A DNA stretch of 64,000 nt from Deroplatys truncata. Its lineage: Eukaryota > Arthropoda > Insecta > Mantodea > Mantidae. Positions 34,101 to 45,610 of this stretch are shown here, one piece after another (within the stretch, counting starts at the first letter, position 1; each line of letters starts with the position of its first letter). Location: contig CM060990.1 in NCBI GenBank assembly GCA_030765065.1, forward strand, positions 495,060,190 through 495,124,189. The letters run 5' to 3'. Both the position numbers and the translations under genes were made by a program. The notes under the pieces are model-generated. The model saw only the letters and a program-made list of their open reading frames with translations, made no database searches and was not told the origin of the DNA.

Positions 34101-34715
34101 TGCTGTACATATGTCTTCACGGTATATCGTGTTTTACTAACTAATGTAAATAGGCATGGGTGTGCTAGATATTTCAAAAGCCCTGATGTATTCGCAGTAA
34201 TAAGATGTGTTACTTTCGCACTATGCAGCTGAAAACCTGAACTTTTGTTTATGGATACCGACTCCTTACCGCAGATATCGAGTAACTACAGTAGATGTAT
34301 ACAACGATAAACTACACATGCTGAAGCACCTAGATACCTCTGATTACGCGTCAGACCATATATGCTATTCAACGAAAAAACAAAAAGTTGTTGGGAAAAC
34401 TTAAAGATGAAGCTAACAGAAAAATCATTCAGCCCATTGAATGTGTTAGATCCAAAATATATGCGCTCGATATTATTGGAAGTGTACTTAAAAAGATTAA
34501 GGTATTAAACGGAGCGCAATTAACCACTATATACATACAATAGTTATGTGGATTGTTTACAAAGCAATGAAGTAATAACAACTCCGGTGAATTTAATTCA
34601 GTCTCATCATCATATTGCTTCAACAGTTGAAGTTAACAAAAATTGCTCTACCATCTCATAACAACAAAAGGCTGACTGCAAATGGTAGAATATCTACATA
34701 CTCTTATGGGCATTA
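31118..34715 (+). pseudogene. POLB: PolB relic with N-terminal zinc-finger region, right palindrome arm
   Basis: A nearly full-length but heavily broken Polinton PolB. In order: a zinc-finger-like stretch (about 31,165-31,350); EYETAFEEPLKPYFI (start of the polymerase N-domain); INKYNPLRRSSYIPL and ACINRQNYLDEKCF; NISINVFATN; a YVDFESTI exonuclease I remnant; CYLCAKEFTEQNYKVYDH (EndoVII-like); SRYDPQFIV (exonuclease II); NLGEYSDLYLTSDVFLLSDV (exonuclease III), the best preserved ORF (33,132-33,473); YGHILEVD-type and EVDIEYPTELHELCNDLPF (after motif A); LFNNAIFGKTTENIWNRID (motif B); LHMLKHLDTSDYASD after the lost DTDS. About a dozen breaks. Fuller at the N-terminus than its mirror copy. Confidence 0.82.
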
Positions 34716-36359
34716 AATCATTGTGACCTATGCATAAGAAAATCTGATGCATGCCCTAATATGTTGGTTTCCTCCGTGTGCCTGTTTACAGAAAATGGAT
34801 TTTTAGTCTACTATCATTCACATAACCTACATAAACATGATGAAAAAGAAGAATAGGAATGATGGAGGTGGAAGGCGGCAACTCTGCCACTAGGAGGTAC
34901 TTCTAATGCAGGTCTCAAGGACCATATAAAGGAGGAGAGACCTAAAAACAAGTTATAATAAAGCTTCGTTGACGTAAAACGTCCTAATTAAGACGCTCAA
35001 ATCATAAAGCATATACAAAACGCTGTGATTTCAATAAAAGAAATAGAGTTTAGCTTCGATTAGTGCTGGATAGATCTGGTTAGGCTAGGTTAGAATGTCA
35101 GGTGCTACGTAAGGTAAACAATTGCGGGATAGATGATAACGGATGCCTAGTTTAGGTTAAACTACTTGGTATCCTCTTAGGATGGTATCAGAATAGGTTA
35201 GATACGCATACTGGTTGTCTAAGTTATGAAGAATGGGTTAGCTTAGGTTGTCGTAGCAACGGGTTGGTCACGTTTGGTTGTGGTTTGTTAAGTGTTTTAC
35301 GTTTTGAGACGTCTGGTTAGCATTTTTTGTTACGTTTCGTTACGTCTTTGTACGTTTGGTCACGTTTTTGATTAGGTTAAACGATGGCAAGATAGAATAA
35401 TGAGAGGATGAGCCATAGCAGGTAAGGCTGGGATAGGTTAGGTTAGGATGTTCGATGCGAGGTTAGGTATAGACAATGGCGGGATAAAATGGATGACAAG
35501 GTTATCTAGGCCCAGTTAGGTTAGGATAGTTGAATATGCTTCAGAAAGACTGAAGAACATACACAGTTAATTGCTCCTACTCTAACACGCTAGCACCGCA
35601 CTATTCATACGTTTATAAGCAACATACAAAGGGGCATAGCAAATGAAAATTAAAACAAAATCAAGCTACTATAAAACGTGTGAGATTCTTGTTAAAATGG
35701 AGTATAATCATTACAAGACAAGAGTTTAAAGCCTTGTGGTAGCGCTCCAAATACCTTTACCGGAGCTCGAAATACCCATTCCTACATTCAAAGTGTGTAA
35801 AATGGGTATAAAATATTTCGAAATACCTTCAAAATCACCCTAAAATATTCTGAAATGGCTGTAAAGCCGTTCGTAAGAATTCGAAAAATATTCAAAATAC
35901 CTGTTCCAATGCTCTGAACAACCCATAAAATTGTTTAAAATACCAAAAGTATCCCAAAATGTCTATAGATGTATCCCAAGGTTACTTATTTAAGGAATCG
36001 TTTAGCGGATGTCTGTATCCGTTTAGGGGCTCTCCATTTAGACCATAAGATTGGTTCTTCTGGGTTATGTTAGCTTTATTAGAATGGTTGGATTAGGTTA
36101 TATTAGATATCATCATTGAAAGTTCGTACGTTATACATACATCGTACATACGTGTTACAGCAGATGCATTGAACAATATACCCAATAACGAACGTGCATA
36201 ACCCTACGCCTTCAACTCCAATGAATCACAAGTTATTCTGAGAACCACCTGGAACACCGTCAACCTCTATCTTCCTTAGCACCTCCCCTCTTATTCCCTA
36301 TCTCTCGTATGTGTCACCATTTTAGTGTGCCAGATCTCTCCTTCCGTACCTACTCGCAA

Positions 36360-38440
36360 ATGCGATAGAGCGGGAAATGCTCTTAAAAGGTTCTACACTA
36401 TTTTCATTCTTGGTGACGCCTGATAAACTTTTAATGAACTCTGAAAATACGATAAGCTGCAAAATTAATTGAAAATCCAAAAATTGTACGAAAATGCGAT
36501 ACAAATGCGAAATCGATGCTCTCCTTCTAAATAGATATTTTTTCTCTGTTTCTAGTTTTACTAGAAACTTCAACTGAGTATTTTGTAGAACCTTGAAAAT
36601 TTTATGAACATGTGTTTTATTGTATTGTACTCCTGTACTTTCATTCTTTTCTGATCACTTCCATTAGATCACTTTTAATGTGCTTTGACGGTGCGAAATT
36701 GACTCAAAATCGAAAATTGCGCCAAAATGGAATGCGTATAACGTATACTTTCCCCTCTTCCTTTTCTTATGAAAACTTTAACCGAGGAGCATAGCTACTC
36801 GGAATGTTTATGATAAACCTGATTACTGTTACGAAGTGCAGAGAGGTAATGTCAAAAAGCTAGAATTTTCTATTATTCACTGAAATTAACATAACACATT
36901 GTACATATGCCATTCTGACACTGAAAGAAAGTTAAATGAAGATCGTTTGAAATAAACTTTTGGACATAAGGAGAACGACGGCACTTGCAATAATAATTAT
37001 GAAAATAAGTATTTGAAACAAAGTGTCGGGTTGAATTTGTGACTCGTGTCACATCCATCACAGTCAGTTAATTAACCAGTTAGAATGCTCATTTTACCCT
37101 ACTGCACTTAAGTTGTAGGTTCGGTTTTCAACTTTATACACTAGGCTGAAAATATGCGCAGGATGAGGGCTACTCACAGATGTGTTTCAATTCATTGACT
37201 TTTTATTTACTATAAAAATATAAAGATCAAAATGAAAAACCTTTTATTCTTAATTGCAACAATTACTTAACAGTCGCATGGAAGAAAATGCGAACTTCTT
37301 TCCAAGCGGTCAGTGAGATTTTTAATTCTGTCACTGGTAGCTGATCATTGTCAACAGACTTGGAATATTTAAGTGAAGGTGAAAGGAAGATCCCATTCAT
37401 CTGGTTGTTAAAATGTATGATTTTATTTTTACAGAGATGAACATTTGCATTCCCAAGTGGTACAAAAGACGCAGAAAAATAAAGTTGTAGACTGTGCAAA
37501 CTCTATTGACTCTTAAGCTAAGTGACCAGAGTATGCTCAAGCAGCCCTGTAATGTGTTTGGGTCCTATCGACGGCATAGATGCTGAAAGGTATTTCAGAC
37601 AACATAATTTAATTACAAATGACGGAGGAATGTTAAGGTATGTTCTGTTCATTCAGCATAGCCATTGAGCCGTGAACCTCCATGACTTAAATTCATTTCG
37701 TGTATTTTCGTTTTATTGGTTTGGTTCTCCATCAGTATAATATGCTGGTGTATTCTGTGTTATGCTTCAACCCATATTAATTTAAAGTATAATTATTCAA
37801 AATGCAGTTTCTGCAGCTTTACCTCAACATTTACCCTTTAAAATGCTATTTTTAATTTCCTTTAATGGTATTTTAATACCCTGCTCACTTATCATAATTA
37901 ACTCAAAACATATTTTTCCTCAAAATGCTGTTAAATGCTAAATCGGAAATGTATAAAGGGTATAAAATGCTATTATGTACAAACTAAAGTGCTAAATTTC
38001 TGATTTCCAATGACAAAAAATCATCCTTTAATTATAATTAACTTTCATGTGTATTTCCATTGTATGAATATAGTAGTCCACAACCGCATGTTAAGTGGTG
38101 GAAACTATCCTTCAATAAATCGTGGCTGTTGTAGATAAAACAGTATAAATGTAACAATAAGGTTGTCTTCAGCAACATATATTTAGGGACCAGTTTAGTC
38201 TATTTAGTTGGAGGTTGCCGATGCCTATATTAACATATCATCTCCATAACTTACCTACACCAGGCCTCCTAAAGCTGGCGTCACTTGTGAGCGAGGCTGT
38301 TTCTGCGACACCATCGTTCCAATGACGTAATTATGATATGGACCAACAGCGTTTAAGTAAGTATTAGATGTCAACAAACTGCAGTTATATTAATTATGTT
38401 GGATCGCAAGAGAAACAACGGAGACTAGTAAAGTTATCAG
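36360..38440. other. no gene seen
   Basis: AT-rich sequence with short ORFs only. A weak direct similarity between about 36,460-36,570 and 36,690-36,785 (AAAATC.AAAAATTG.. then CTTC..TAG/CTTATGAAA) may mark an old duplication. Nothing else was recognised. Confidence 0.45.
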
Positions 38441-38539
38441 ATAACTCTTACTTAAGCCTGTCATCCTATTCGAGAGGAAGTTGGTGCGGTTAGGGCCAGG
38501 AATATGGTACCATCCTAGCTTCGTCCTTAAGAGGCCTTT

Positions 38540-38945
38540 CCTCGACAGCGGTTCCATGATGGTCTGGACTGGTTTTATAAACCACTTCCATTTTGTTGAA
38601 TACACGAAGTGTTTAATGCACAGTGTTATTGTAACGAAGTTTTGAACAATGTGTTTTTAAATTTTCGTGGAGCATTTTGTTTGGAGTTTGCATTTGTGGA
38701 CGATAATGCAGGCCGCATAGTCTTTGAGCTTCTGGAAACAGAAGATATTGTCCATATCGCGTGGCTTGTACGATCTCAGGACATACCCATCAAGCATGTG
38801 TGGAATGATCTTACGAAGAATTGCACTGCACAGTCCACCACCAAGAACCCCTCTAGACCTGAGGAACGCATTCCAAAGAATTGGTCTCGTATGTTTCAAG
38901 TGTTGGTGACACATTTCATCCAAAGCATGTATGTAGTATGTTGTG
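38540..38945 (+). pseudogene. Tc1-like transposase relic
   Basis: Frames 1-3 together give the C-terminal half of a Tc1-type transposase: MVWTGF (the usual VMVWGGI position), NAQCYCNEVL (usual .QRYRDEVL), DDNAG (usual DNARPH, second catalytic Asp), FLETED-like ELLETEDIVHIAW then RSQDIPIKHVWNDL (usual SPDLNPIEHVWD.L, with the catalytic Glu position replaced by Lys), and SPPPRTPLDLRNAFQ (usual PPRTL.EL..AL). At least two shifts break it and no terminal repeats were found. The order of motifs makes the assignment fairly safe. Confidence 0.7.
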
Positions 38946-39449
38946 TCAGTTTGTTTGATCAAAGTGTCACATACCTTTCTAATAATCCCTGTACTATCAT
39001 ATTCAAATATCCTATGTTAGGTTGTAGTGCTCCAGATTTGCGAACAGTCTTTAAACTTTATATGCAATGCTGATATTCAATATTGTTGCATGTTGCAACT
39101 GTTGCTTTTTAGAGATTATCAGTGTCCGGATTCCAAAGACATGTCATTGTTTAATTGTTTCATTATAGGCATTGCTAACGTGCAAATCCTAAATCCTTAT
39201 CATGGGTCCCAGATTATGAAAATGCATGTTTTAGGGCTTTGGTCATTTTACACAACTTTCTATTTTAAGAGTTTTGTTTTGATTTTACGTCATTATTTTG
39301 TAATTTTCTTAACCTTTGCGTCTTTATTTAGTAATTTCTTGCATTTCCATTGAGTATATAACGATTTTCACATTGTTGACATTTTACATAATAAATTTTC
39401 AAACATAAGAAATTTCATTATTCTACTGAGAAATATGAGCAACTATGTA

Positions 39450-39725
39450 CAGGGTGGACCATTTAAGTTGAGACTTTGCAATATCTCCAAAACCAAGGGT
39501 TGTAAAAAGACATGTCTTTAATAAACGTTGCTTGATATTATGCGGCAAAGTAAATGTCATTAGTCGTGTTTTGTATGGCGGACGTTATGATGGTCATTTT
39601 AGGGTCAATTTAATGTTTTAAATGGGAAACTACATTTTGTATGGTCCTTTTTATTTAATACAGTTCTTTCTGCAACACTTAGTTTTGGAGATATTGTACC
39701 GTCTGAACTTAAATCTTCGATCCTG
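39450..39725. mobile_element. MITE, 276 bp, TA-flanked
   Basis: CAGGGTGGACCATTTAAGTT at the left pairs imperfectly with AACTTAAATCTTCGATCCTG at the right, and the repeats continue inward (AATATCTCCAAAAC / TTTTGGAGATATTG). TA lies outside both ends (39,448-39,449 and 39,726-39,727). There is no coding capacity. The TA target and the CAGGGTG end suggest a Tc1/mariner-superfamily MITE. Confidence 0.72.
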
Positions 39726-42149
39726 TATATCCTTAACTGGCAACCTTGCCGAAAACTAATATGTATTTAATGATTCGTCTGGAAAAGGTTGCTTGTGGGT
39801 GGAGGGGTATCTATTCTCAGGGAGGAGATATGATTACTGTCATAAATACTTTCCCAAATTAGGGCTGCAGCAGGTCAGTTTCCCGTTTCTCGCATTAATG
39901 AGTGCGTACAGTCTGGTTGTTATTGTTATAGGCTGTGAAGTCTTCTTCATTCGCTATGAATTTTGTGTAATCTGAGAACTCAAGAGAATTAGTGCTACAG
40001 TTTTGTGAGACCTGAAGAAAGAAAGAAGAACACAGAAACAATATATTTGTAACTAATTTTCTATATTACCTCTCATCATTATTTTTCACCTACTTTTTCC
40101 ATCTGTATAGCAGTTATATCCACGTAAAATTAATTTTATATATTTTAACACTAATTTTAACATATTAAAATCTGTTTTTGGTAATTTTGAGTAATTGAGT
40201 AGCCTAATATCAAACCCGGACATCTGTCCGCTCATTCAAAATTTAGTTAGTAGTGTATTCCGATAAGTTTTTTTTTCGTACTTTACATTGGTGAAGTCGT
40301 TTACTTTAAAAAATGGACGCAAATATGGTTAATTAGGTGTTGAAGTTCACTGTTTGCTTCAAAAGTGGACACCTGAACAAGAGCTTGGTTTCAAACTCGG
40401 ACATTTGCTTAAAGAACCAATGGTAATACTGAATAAGATCACATGATCTTCAAAAGAGAAATGGCGACGGCTTGTGACGGATGTTAACTTGTTGGTTAAC
40501 ATTTTAAGAATTTTTCAACTGCTACTACGAATAAGTAAAACGCTACTGAGAAAAATGGTGCAAAACATTTCACAAGTTACTGAAGGAAATGTCAGAAAAT
40601 ATTACTGTAGCCGGAAAAGTGGAAAAGTAATATAGAAAAGAGACTAAGATAAGAATAGTTGGCAAGCTAAGCTGCCCTCTTGTTTTATTTATTACCTGAA
40701 ATTATAGAGTATTGGGATGAATTTGTATATCAGAAATAAAACAAGAGAGTATAGTATAAATTCTGACGAGAGTTTTAACTGGTCATATGTTGAGACAATT
40801 TGGAAATATCAAGGCCCGAAAATTTAGTATATAGCCATCATACTGGCTGAGAAAGAGACGAATTATTAATCATTACTGACTGTCTCTGCTGTTTAAAAAC
40901 TTCGAGATGTTGATAGGTTGCTTGTCAAACATTTTGGAGAAAATGTTCACTCTTGAATGGTACAAAAATGTACTACAGAGACAACCTTGCCTGCCAGGTT
41001 TGCCCGATGATCAATGTGAATGTGAAACACAGAAGGATGATTTAGGCCGTGACCTCGTTTTAATGTCTATTTCAGATTAAATTTACATCTACTTGGACGT
41101 AAATATACAAATATGAGTAAAAGATTTAGTTTCCTCTCTAAAGTTTTTGCACTATATAGAAACTGAAGAAAGCTTTGTTACTGTAGCTGTAAATTAACAG
41201 AAAATTTCATTAAAGTTACATCTTATTTTATTTGTGGCACTGAAAATATGGCTAGATTATTGTAGTTGGTGTTACATGTATTCAATAATATAAGATACTT
41301 ATAACGTTTAAAATGTGATATAAAACCTTTTTTACATTCACAAACTTCTTTACATTCACTTCTCAAAATTCCCACAATTTTCCAGCTGATACTCCTTGGA
41401 ATAGACTGACATCACTACTAAATGAATTTTGGAACTACATTTGCATAAACGGACACCTACAAGTCTGTTCACATAAAAAATAGACATCTACACACAGGGC
41501 CGTATTTAGAGGGCGGGGTTAGGGTTCAAACCCTCCCGAAACTTCTGACAGTTTTATTTATTTAAATTCATAGGAAACCAATGTGGAAAAATGTCGTTAG
41601 ATAACGGTAGGTCTATTGCTATAAGCACATTTACAAGAAAAAGGGAAACTTAATATCGTCGCCTTACATAGGTAAAGGTGATCACACATTCCTGTTTTTG
41701 AAGCAGTCTCCATGTTTTGTGCTGTAAGGTGGAATATTTTCATTCTGGTGATTTTTTGTCTTTATAATGTCTCCAAGCATTTTTCTTATCCATGTAACGT
41801 CTATATACTACGGAGTAGTTACTATCTTTCAAGAAAGTAAATGTAAACTTTTCGCGGGTCAGTATCATTCAGGCGTTCCGTGATTAGGGGGTATGAAAAC
41901 TAAATCGACCGTGGTCGTAGATGTATACTGTCATGGTCGGCATTTAAACAATATCACTGACTTCGAAGATTTCTATGGCTATATTAACCCAGCATGGCAA
42001 AAATGGACTAAATATCATAAAACAACTTACAATTCTCTCGCTGTTGAGCTATTAACTACATGGCATTGGTAAGAGAACGGAAAACACGTGGAATGATGAT
42101 TTTAATAGAACCAACTTCTATGTTATATATAACCGGCATACTAGCTTCT

Positions 42150-42220
42150 GCTGTCGTAGCTCATTGGTAAACCGCACAGTTTCAAGTGCGCCGAGGGTTC
42201 ACGATTCGAACCCTAACATA
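42150..42220 (+). repeat. tRNA-like segment in the left palindrome arm
   Basis: CGTAGCTCATTGG (A box), GTGCGCCGAGGG and ACGATTCGAACCC (B box) are spaced as in a tRNA gene. The mirror copy is at about 44,185-44,255 on the minus strand. Acceptor pairing is poor, so it is a tRNA-derived piece and not a working tRNA. Confidence 0.55.
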
Positions 42221-42269
42221 TCGTCATGCTTTTTATTCCAGCTTTTTCACCATGTAAGACGCAGTAATA

Positions 42270-43583
42270 CAAGGGCAAATCAAAAAGTCTTTGCCTCTAT
42301 TTTTCTCAGCCAAATTACGAATGTAAAACAAAAACCAACATATACATTCGAAGTAGTGGACTTTTCATGGTCCGCTCCTCATAGAGTTTACAACCGCTGT
42401 CAGTGCATTAAAAATGGCATGTGTGCTTAACACGTCCACGGCTTACGAGCAACGAAGTGTGATCCGTTTTCTATGGAGTAAGGGACGAACGCCCATCGAG
42501 ATCCACAGCGAAATACAGCCATCATATGGGAAAAGGTGTCTTGCTTTGATAAGTGTGAGATGGTGGTGCTCCGAGTTCGAAAATGCCCATGCAAATCTGC
42601 ATGACAATGAGCGTGCGGGGAGACCGTGTGTATTGGTGACTTATGACAATATTGCCCACGTGGATGCGATGGTGAAAGCAGAGCGGCGCGTGCGCATCAA
42701 AGACATTGCTCAGGGGCTCGACATTTCTTTTGAGAGTGCTTTCGACATCATTCATGAGTGCTTAGGGTACAGGAAGGTTTCAAGTCGATGGGTTCCTAAG
42801 CAGTTGGATGACGTGATGAAAGACAAGCGAATGATTGCTTCTTTGAATCATCTGCAACGATATGCCGAAGGGGGTAACAATTTCTAGGATCGCATTGTTA
42901 CTGGGGATGAAGCGTGGGTACTGCATTACACGCCGGAATCAAAACAACAGAGTATGGTGTGGAAACTTCCGCAGTCTCCTGTGAAAAAAGATTCCTTACT
43001 GCGCCATTTGTTCACAAAGTGATGTTAACCGCATTCTGGGATTGCCGTTGGCCACTCGTGCTGGATTTCATGCCGCGAGGTGCCACCATCAATGCCGACA
43101 GATATTGTTCCACACTGCCACTTCTGCGGGCTGCGATCAGAAAGAAGCGCCGCGGAATTCTCGATGTTGACAACGTGATCATCCCCCACGACAATGCGAG
43201 ACCACATGTGGCAAACAAGACCGTCGGCAAGCTAAGGAACTTTCACTGGGAGTTTCTATAGCATCCACCATACAGCCCGGACCTTGCCCCTAATGATTTC
43301 CATCTTTTCATTCCGCTGACGAATTTCCTGGCAGGACAGCGATTCACTTGCGATGACGAAGACAAGACAACAGTGCGACAGTGGTTCCGTAGTCAGACGG
43401 TCGACTTCTACCGCAGCGGCATCGCAAAATTAGTGCTGCGATGGGACAAATGTCTAAACCGGCACGGGGACTATGTAGAAAAATAGTAAAAGGTACAAGG
43501 AATAATATCTATATGTTTAGTTGGCTGTATATAACTTATGTTACCAGAAAAAATAGGGACAAAGACTTTTTGATTTGCCCTCG
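42270..43583 (+). mobile_element. mariner element B, complete ends (1,314 bp)
   Basis: Inverted ends CAAGGGCAAATCAAAAAGTC (left) and GACTTTTTGATTTGCCCTCG (right), about 33 bp with few mismatches. TA lies outside on both sides (42,268-42,269 and 43,584-43,585). The size is normal for a mariner. It lies inside the left arm of a palindrome whose other arm keeps the empty TA site. The transposase has stops, so it is non-autonomous now. Confidence 0.9.
42414..43486 (+). pseudogene. mariner transposase (DD34D), broken
   Basis: ATG at 42,414. The HTH region (EQRSVIRFLWSKGRTPIEIH, then NERAGRP) is followed by IAQGLDISFESAFDIIHE and RWVPKQL. A TAG at 42,885-42,887 cuts the frame at the NNF/DRIVTGDEAW junction. 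After a shift the frame at 42,914-43,261 has FWDCRWPLVLDFMPRG and HDNARPHVA, and after another TAG at 43,259-43,261 it continues with HPPYSPDLAPNDFHLF to DYVEK. Catalytic Asp are in TGDEAW, PHDNA and APND, with 34 residues between the last two. It is full length apart from these breaks. It differs clearly from mariner A, so it belongs to another subfamily. Confidence 0.88.
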
Positions 43584-44909
43584 TAGACAAATTTACAGTT
43601 CTCTTGCAGCTAAGTTATTACTACATAATTTCGAAGAAAATGTGAGGAGATTGAATGACAATTTTAATGAAGCCAACTTATAAATGCTGTATACAATGCA
43701 TCTGATCACAAAAATAAGCCAATACATAAAACAACAAGAAACTGATAAATTCTCATATTGAGAAAAGCAAACTTACAGCTGCAAATATAGTTGTTTATAA
43801 TTCGATGGAGTATAATGCATAAAACTGAAAAGGTATATTCTGTGTAACTGCTAGTTAGAATATAGTTACTCCACTTATTATAAATAACAAAAAGAAAGCG
43901 ATAGCTAAGGATAATATGCTTATAAAGCAAACTAAACAACTGCTATTTCATAACTGAGTCCACGCCATATATGAAGAAATAAATTAATTCCTGGAGCATT
44001 TCAGATTTATAGATAATGTATTTTTCCTAGAACAAATAACTTGTCGAAACAACGAATAGAAAACAGAAATGAAATCTTCATTTTATCATGTACTAATAAC
44101 TTGGCTGAAAGAGAATTGTAAATTTGTTTATTACTGCGTCTTACAGGGTGAAAAAGTTGGAATAAGAAGTATGACTACATCCGTGGGTTCGAACCGTGAA
44201 CCCTCGGCGCACTTAAAACCGTGCGGTTAACCAATGAACTACGACAGCACATGCTAATATGTGGGTTATATATAACATAGAAGTTGGTTCTATTAATCAT
44301 CATTCCACGTATTTTCCGTTTTCTTGCCAATGCCGTGTAGTTAATAGCTCAACAGCAAGAGAATTGCAACTTGTTTTGTGATATTTAGTCCATGTTTCGC
44401 CATACTGGGTTAATATAGCCATATAAATCCTCTAAGTGAGTGACATTGTTAAAATGGCGACCACGACAGTATAGATCTACGACCACGGTCGATTTAGTTT
44501 TCATACCCCCTACTTACGGAACGCCTAAATGATACTGGCCCGCGAAAAGTTTACATTTACTTCTTGAAAGTTAGTACATGGTAACTGTGTGGGACACTGT
44601 TAAGTTTAGATCTACTTGTGGAAAACCCTCCCCGAATTCCGTTTCTGGGTACGGGCATGTCTACACGTATTTGTTTCAAAGACGGACATCTGTATCTCTA
44701 AAGCTAATTTTAACCCATTTATCTGTATAAATTGATATTGGTTATTTGGTAGCAGCATTCCTGCAGTACTAAGCTTAATGATGCAAAAAGTAGTATGTAA
44801 ATATGTGAATCCCAAATTTGGTAATAAAAAAGGGAGTTTATCTCATTTGTTTGCAAACGACAGATGTCCATCTTTGATATTAACCCACTCAATTATTCCT
44901 CATTTTTTA

Positions 44910-45068
44910 AATGTTACGGTCATTTTATATGTGATCCTTTTAAATTTTTAGGTCAAAAAACTCCGGATACTGGTGTAATTATTCTATCACTGGAAATAAG
45001 TTCTTTCTGTTACCTATGAGTAACCTTGGGCTGTTAAGGCTTGTGGAACAGTGTAGAGAGTTTGCATT
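44910..45068. other. short spacer without gene
   Basis: Nothing recognised. Confidence 0.4.
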
Positions 45069-45084
45069 CTTATTCTCCTCACGC

Positions 45085-45390
45085 AGTAGCGTTCCGTGGT
45101 GTAGTGGTTACAATGTGAGTCTACTTCTAGTTCCCGAGGTCGCGAGTTCAAACCCGGCGGAAGGCGATGGGTTTTTTTTGTCAGGAGTAAAAATCCTTAG
45201 TATGGCTTCCTTCGGAAGGGAAGTAAAGCCGGCGGTCCCGTGTCGTAGATTTACGTCACGTTAAAAAACCTCAAGCCTGATAATAGAGGTCTCTGAGGAA
45301 AATTTCCTACCTTTCACGCCCAATATAGAATGGGACGCTAAGGACCACACCGTTAAAGGGTGTCCATATATAAAACTCAATTTAATTTAA
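45085..45390 (+). mobile_element. tRNA-derived SINE, copy 3
   Basis: Same family as 12,831-13,117. The head is CCGTGGTGTAGTGGTTACAA, with a B box GCGAGTTCAAACCCGG. The body carries GGCTTCCTTCGGAAGGGAAG, CCGTGTCGTAGATTTACG, CTCAAGCCTGATAA and AATATAGAATGGGACGCTAA, and the end is A/T-rich. The flanks TTCTCCTCACGCAGTA and TTTTCCTCGTGCAGTA look like a diverged target duplication (13 of 16 matching). It ends about 220 bp before the Polinton. Confidence 0.78.
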
Positions 45391-45604
45391 ATTTTCCTCG
45401 TGCAGTATTTTACATTTGCTTTTGAGGGTAGACCTTGTTTCACAATTCAAGAGTCCAAACCTTACGCCGCGATGTGATGATTTGTCCTAAAACAGAACCT
45501 AAATACATGTTACATTTATTGTCCTTATTTTAAAATAGCTGTATTATTTATACGAATGTGATTCGTAAAATAGTAATAATAAATATAACTCGAAGATACA
45601 TAAG

Positions 45605-45610
45605 CGAGAG
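45605..45610 (+). repeat. Polinton target duplication, left copy (CGAGAG)
   Basis: Matches GGAGAG at 61,675-61,680 in five of six bases. Six bp is the usual Polinton duplication length. Confidence 0.7.

Larger units (their letters stand above)
23644..36354. mobile_element. 12.7-kb imperfect palindrome made of two Polinton relic halves
   Basis: The outer ends are inverted copies: AGTAGGTAGGGAAGGAGAGG at 23,644 mirrors CTCTCCTTCCGTACCTACT ending at 36,354. Both start AGTAGG, close to the AGTAGT terminus of the intact Polinton. Inward, the arms share the TATCTCTC/CCATTTTAGTG region, TTAGG-rich tracts, an array of ATTTTAG..CTGGAGCAGGTATTT-type repeats (long on the left, short on the right), then a decayed PolB in each arm (left on minus, right on plus), N-termini facing inward. 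Mirroring can be followed to about 28,700 and about 32,480. The 3.8 kb between holds the extra PolB N-terminus of the right copy and tRNA-like repeats. No matching 6-bp target duplication was seen at the outer ends. Confidence 0.72.
41815..44586. repeat. long palindrome, left arm split by mariner B
   Basis: The left arm (41,815-42,269 plus 43,584-about 43,640) and the right arm (about 44,075-44,586) are inverted copies of about 510 bp. They share TTTCAAGAA.GTAAATGTAAAC, AACTAAATCGACCGTGGTCG, GTGGAATGATGATT and the tRNA-like block. The central loop (about 43,640-44,075) is AT-rich with no gene. The right arm reads GCAGTAATAAACAAATTTAC where the left arm is interrupted by mariner B. Confidence 0.75.
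40190..44905. repeat. possible outer foldback structure around the 41.8-44.6 kb palindrome
   Basis: GTAATTGAGTAGCCTAATAT followed by a GGACATCTGTC motif at about 40,190-40,233 is mirrored by ACAGATGTCCATC..GATATTAACCCACTCAATTATTCC at about 44,862-44,905. Variants of GGACATCTG recur between (40,391; 40,411; 41,449; 44,683). The 1.2 kb at 40,240-41,470 has no clear mirror, so the outer element is uncertain. Confidence 0.4.

Noticed and set aside
38657-38962. 101-codon minus-strand ORF
   Set aside because: Antisense to the Tc1-like relic.
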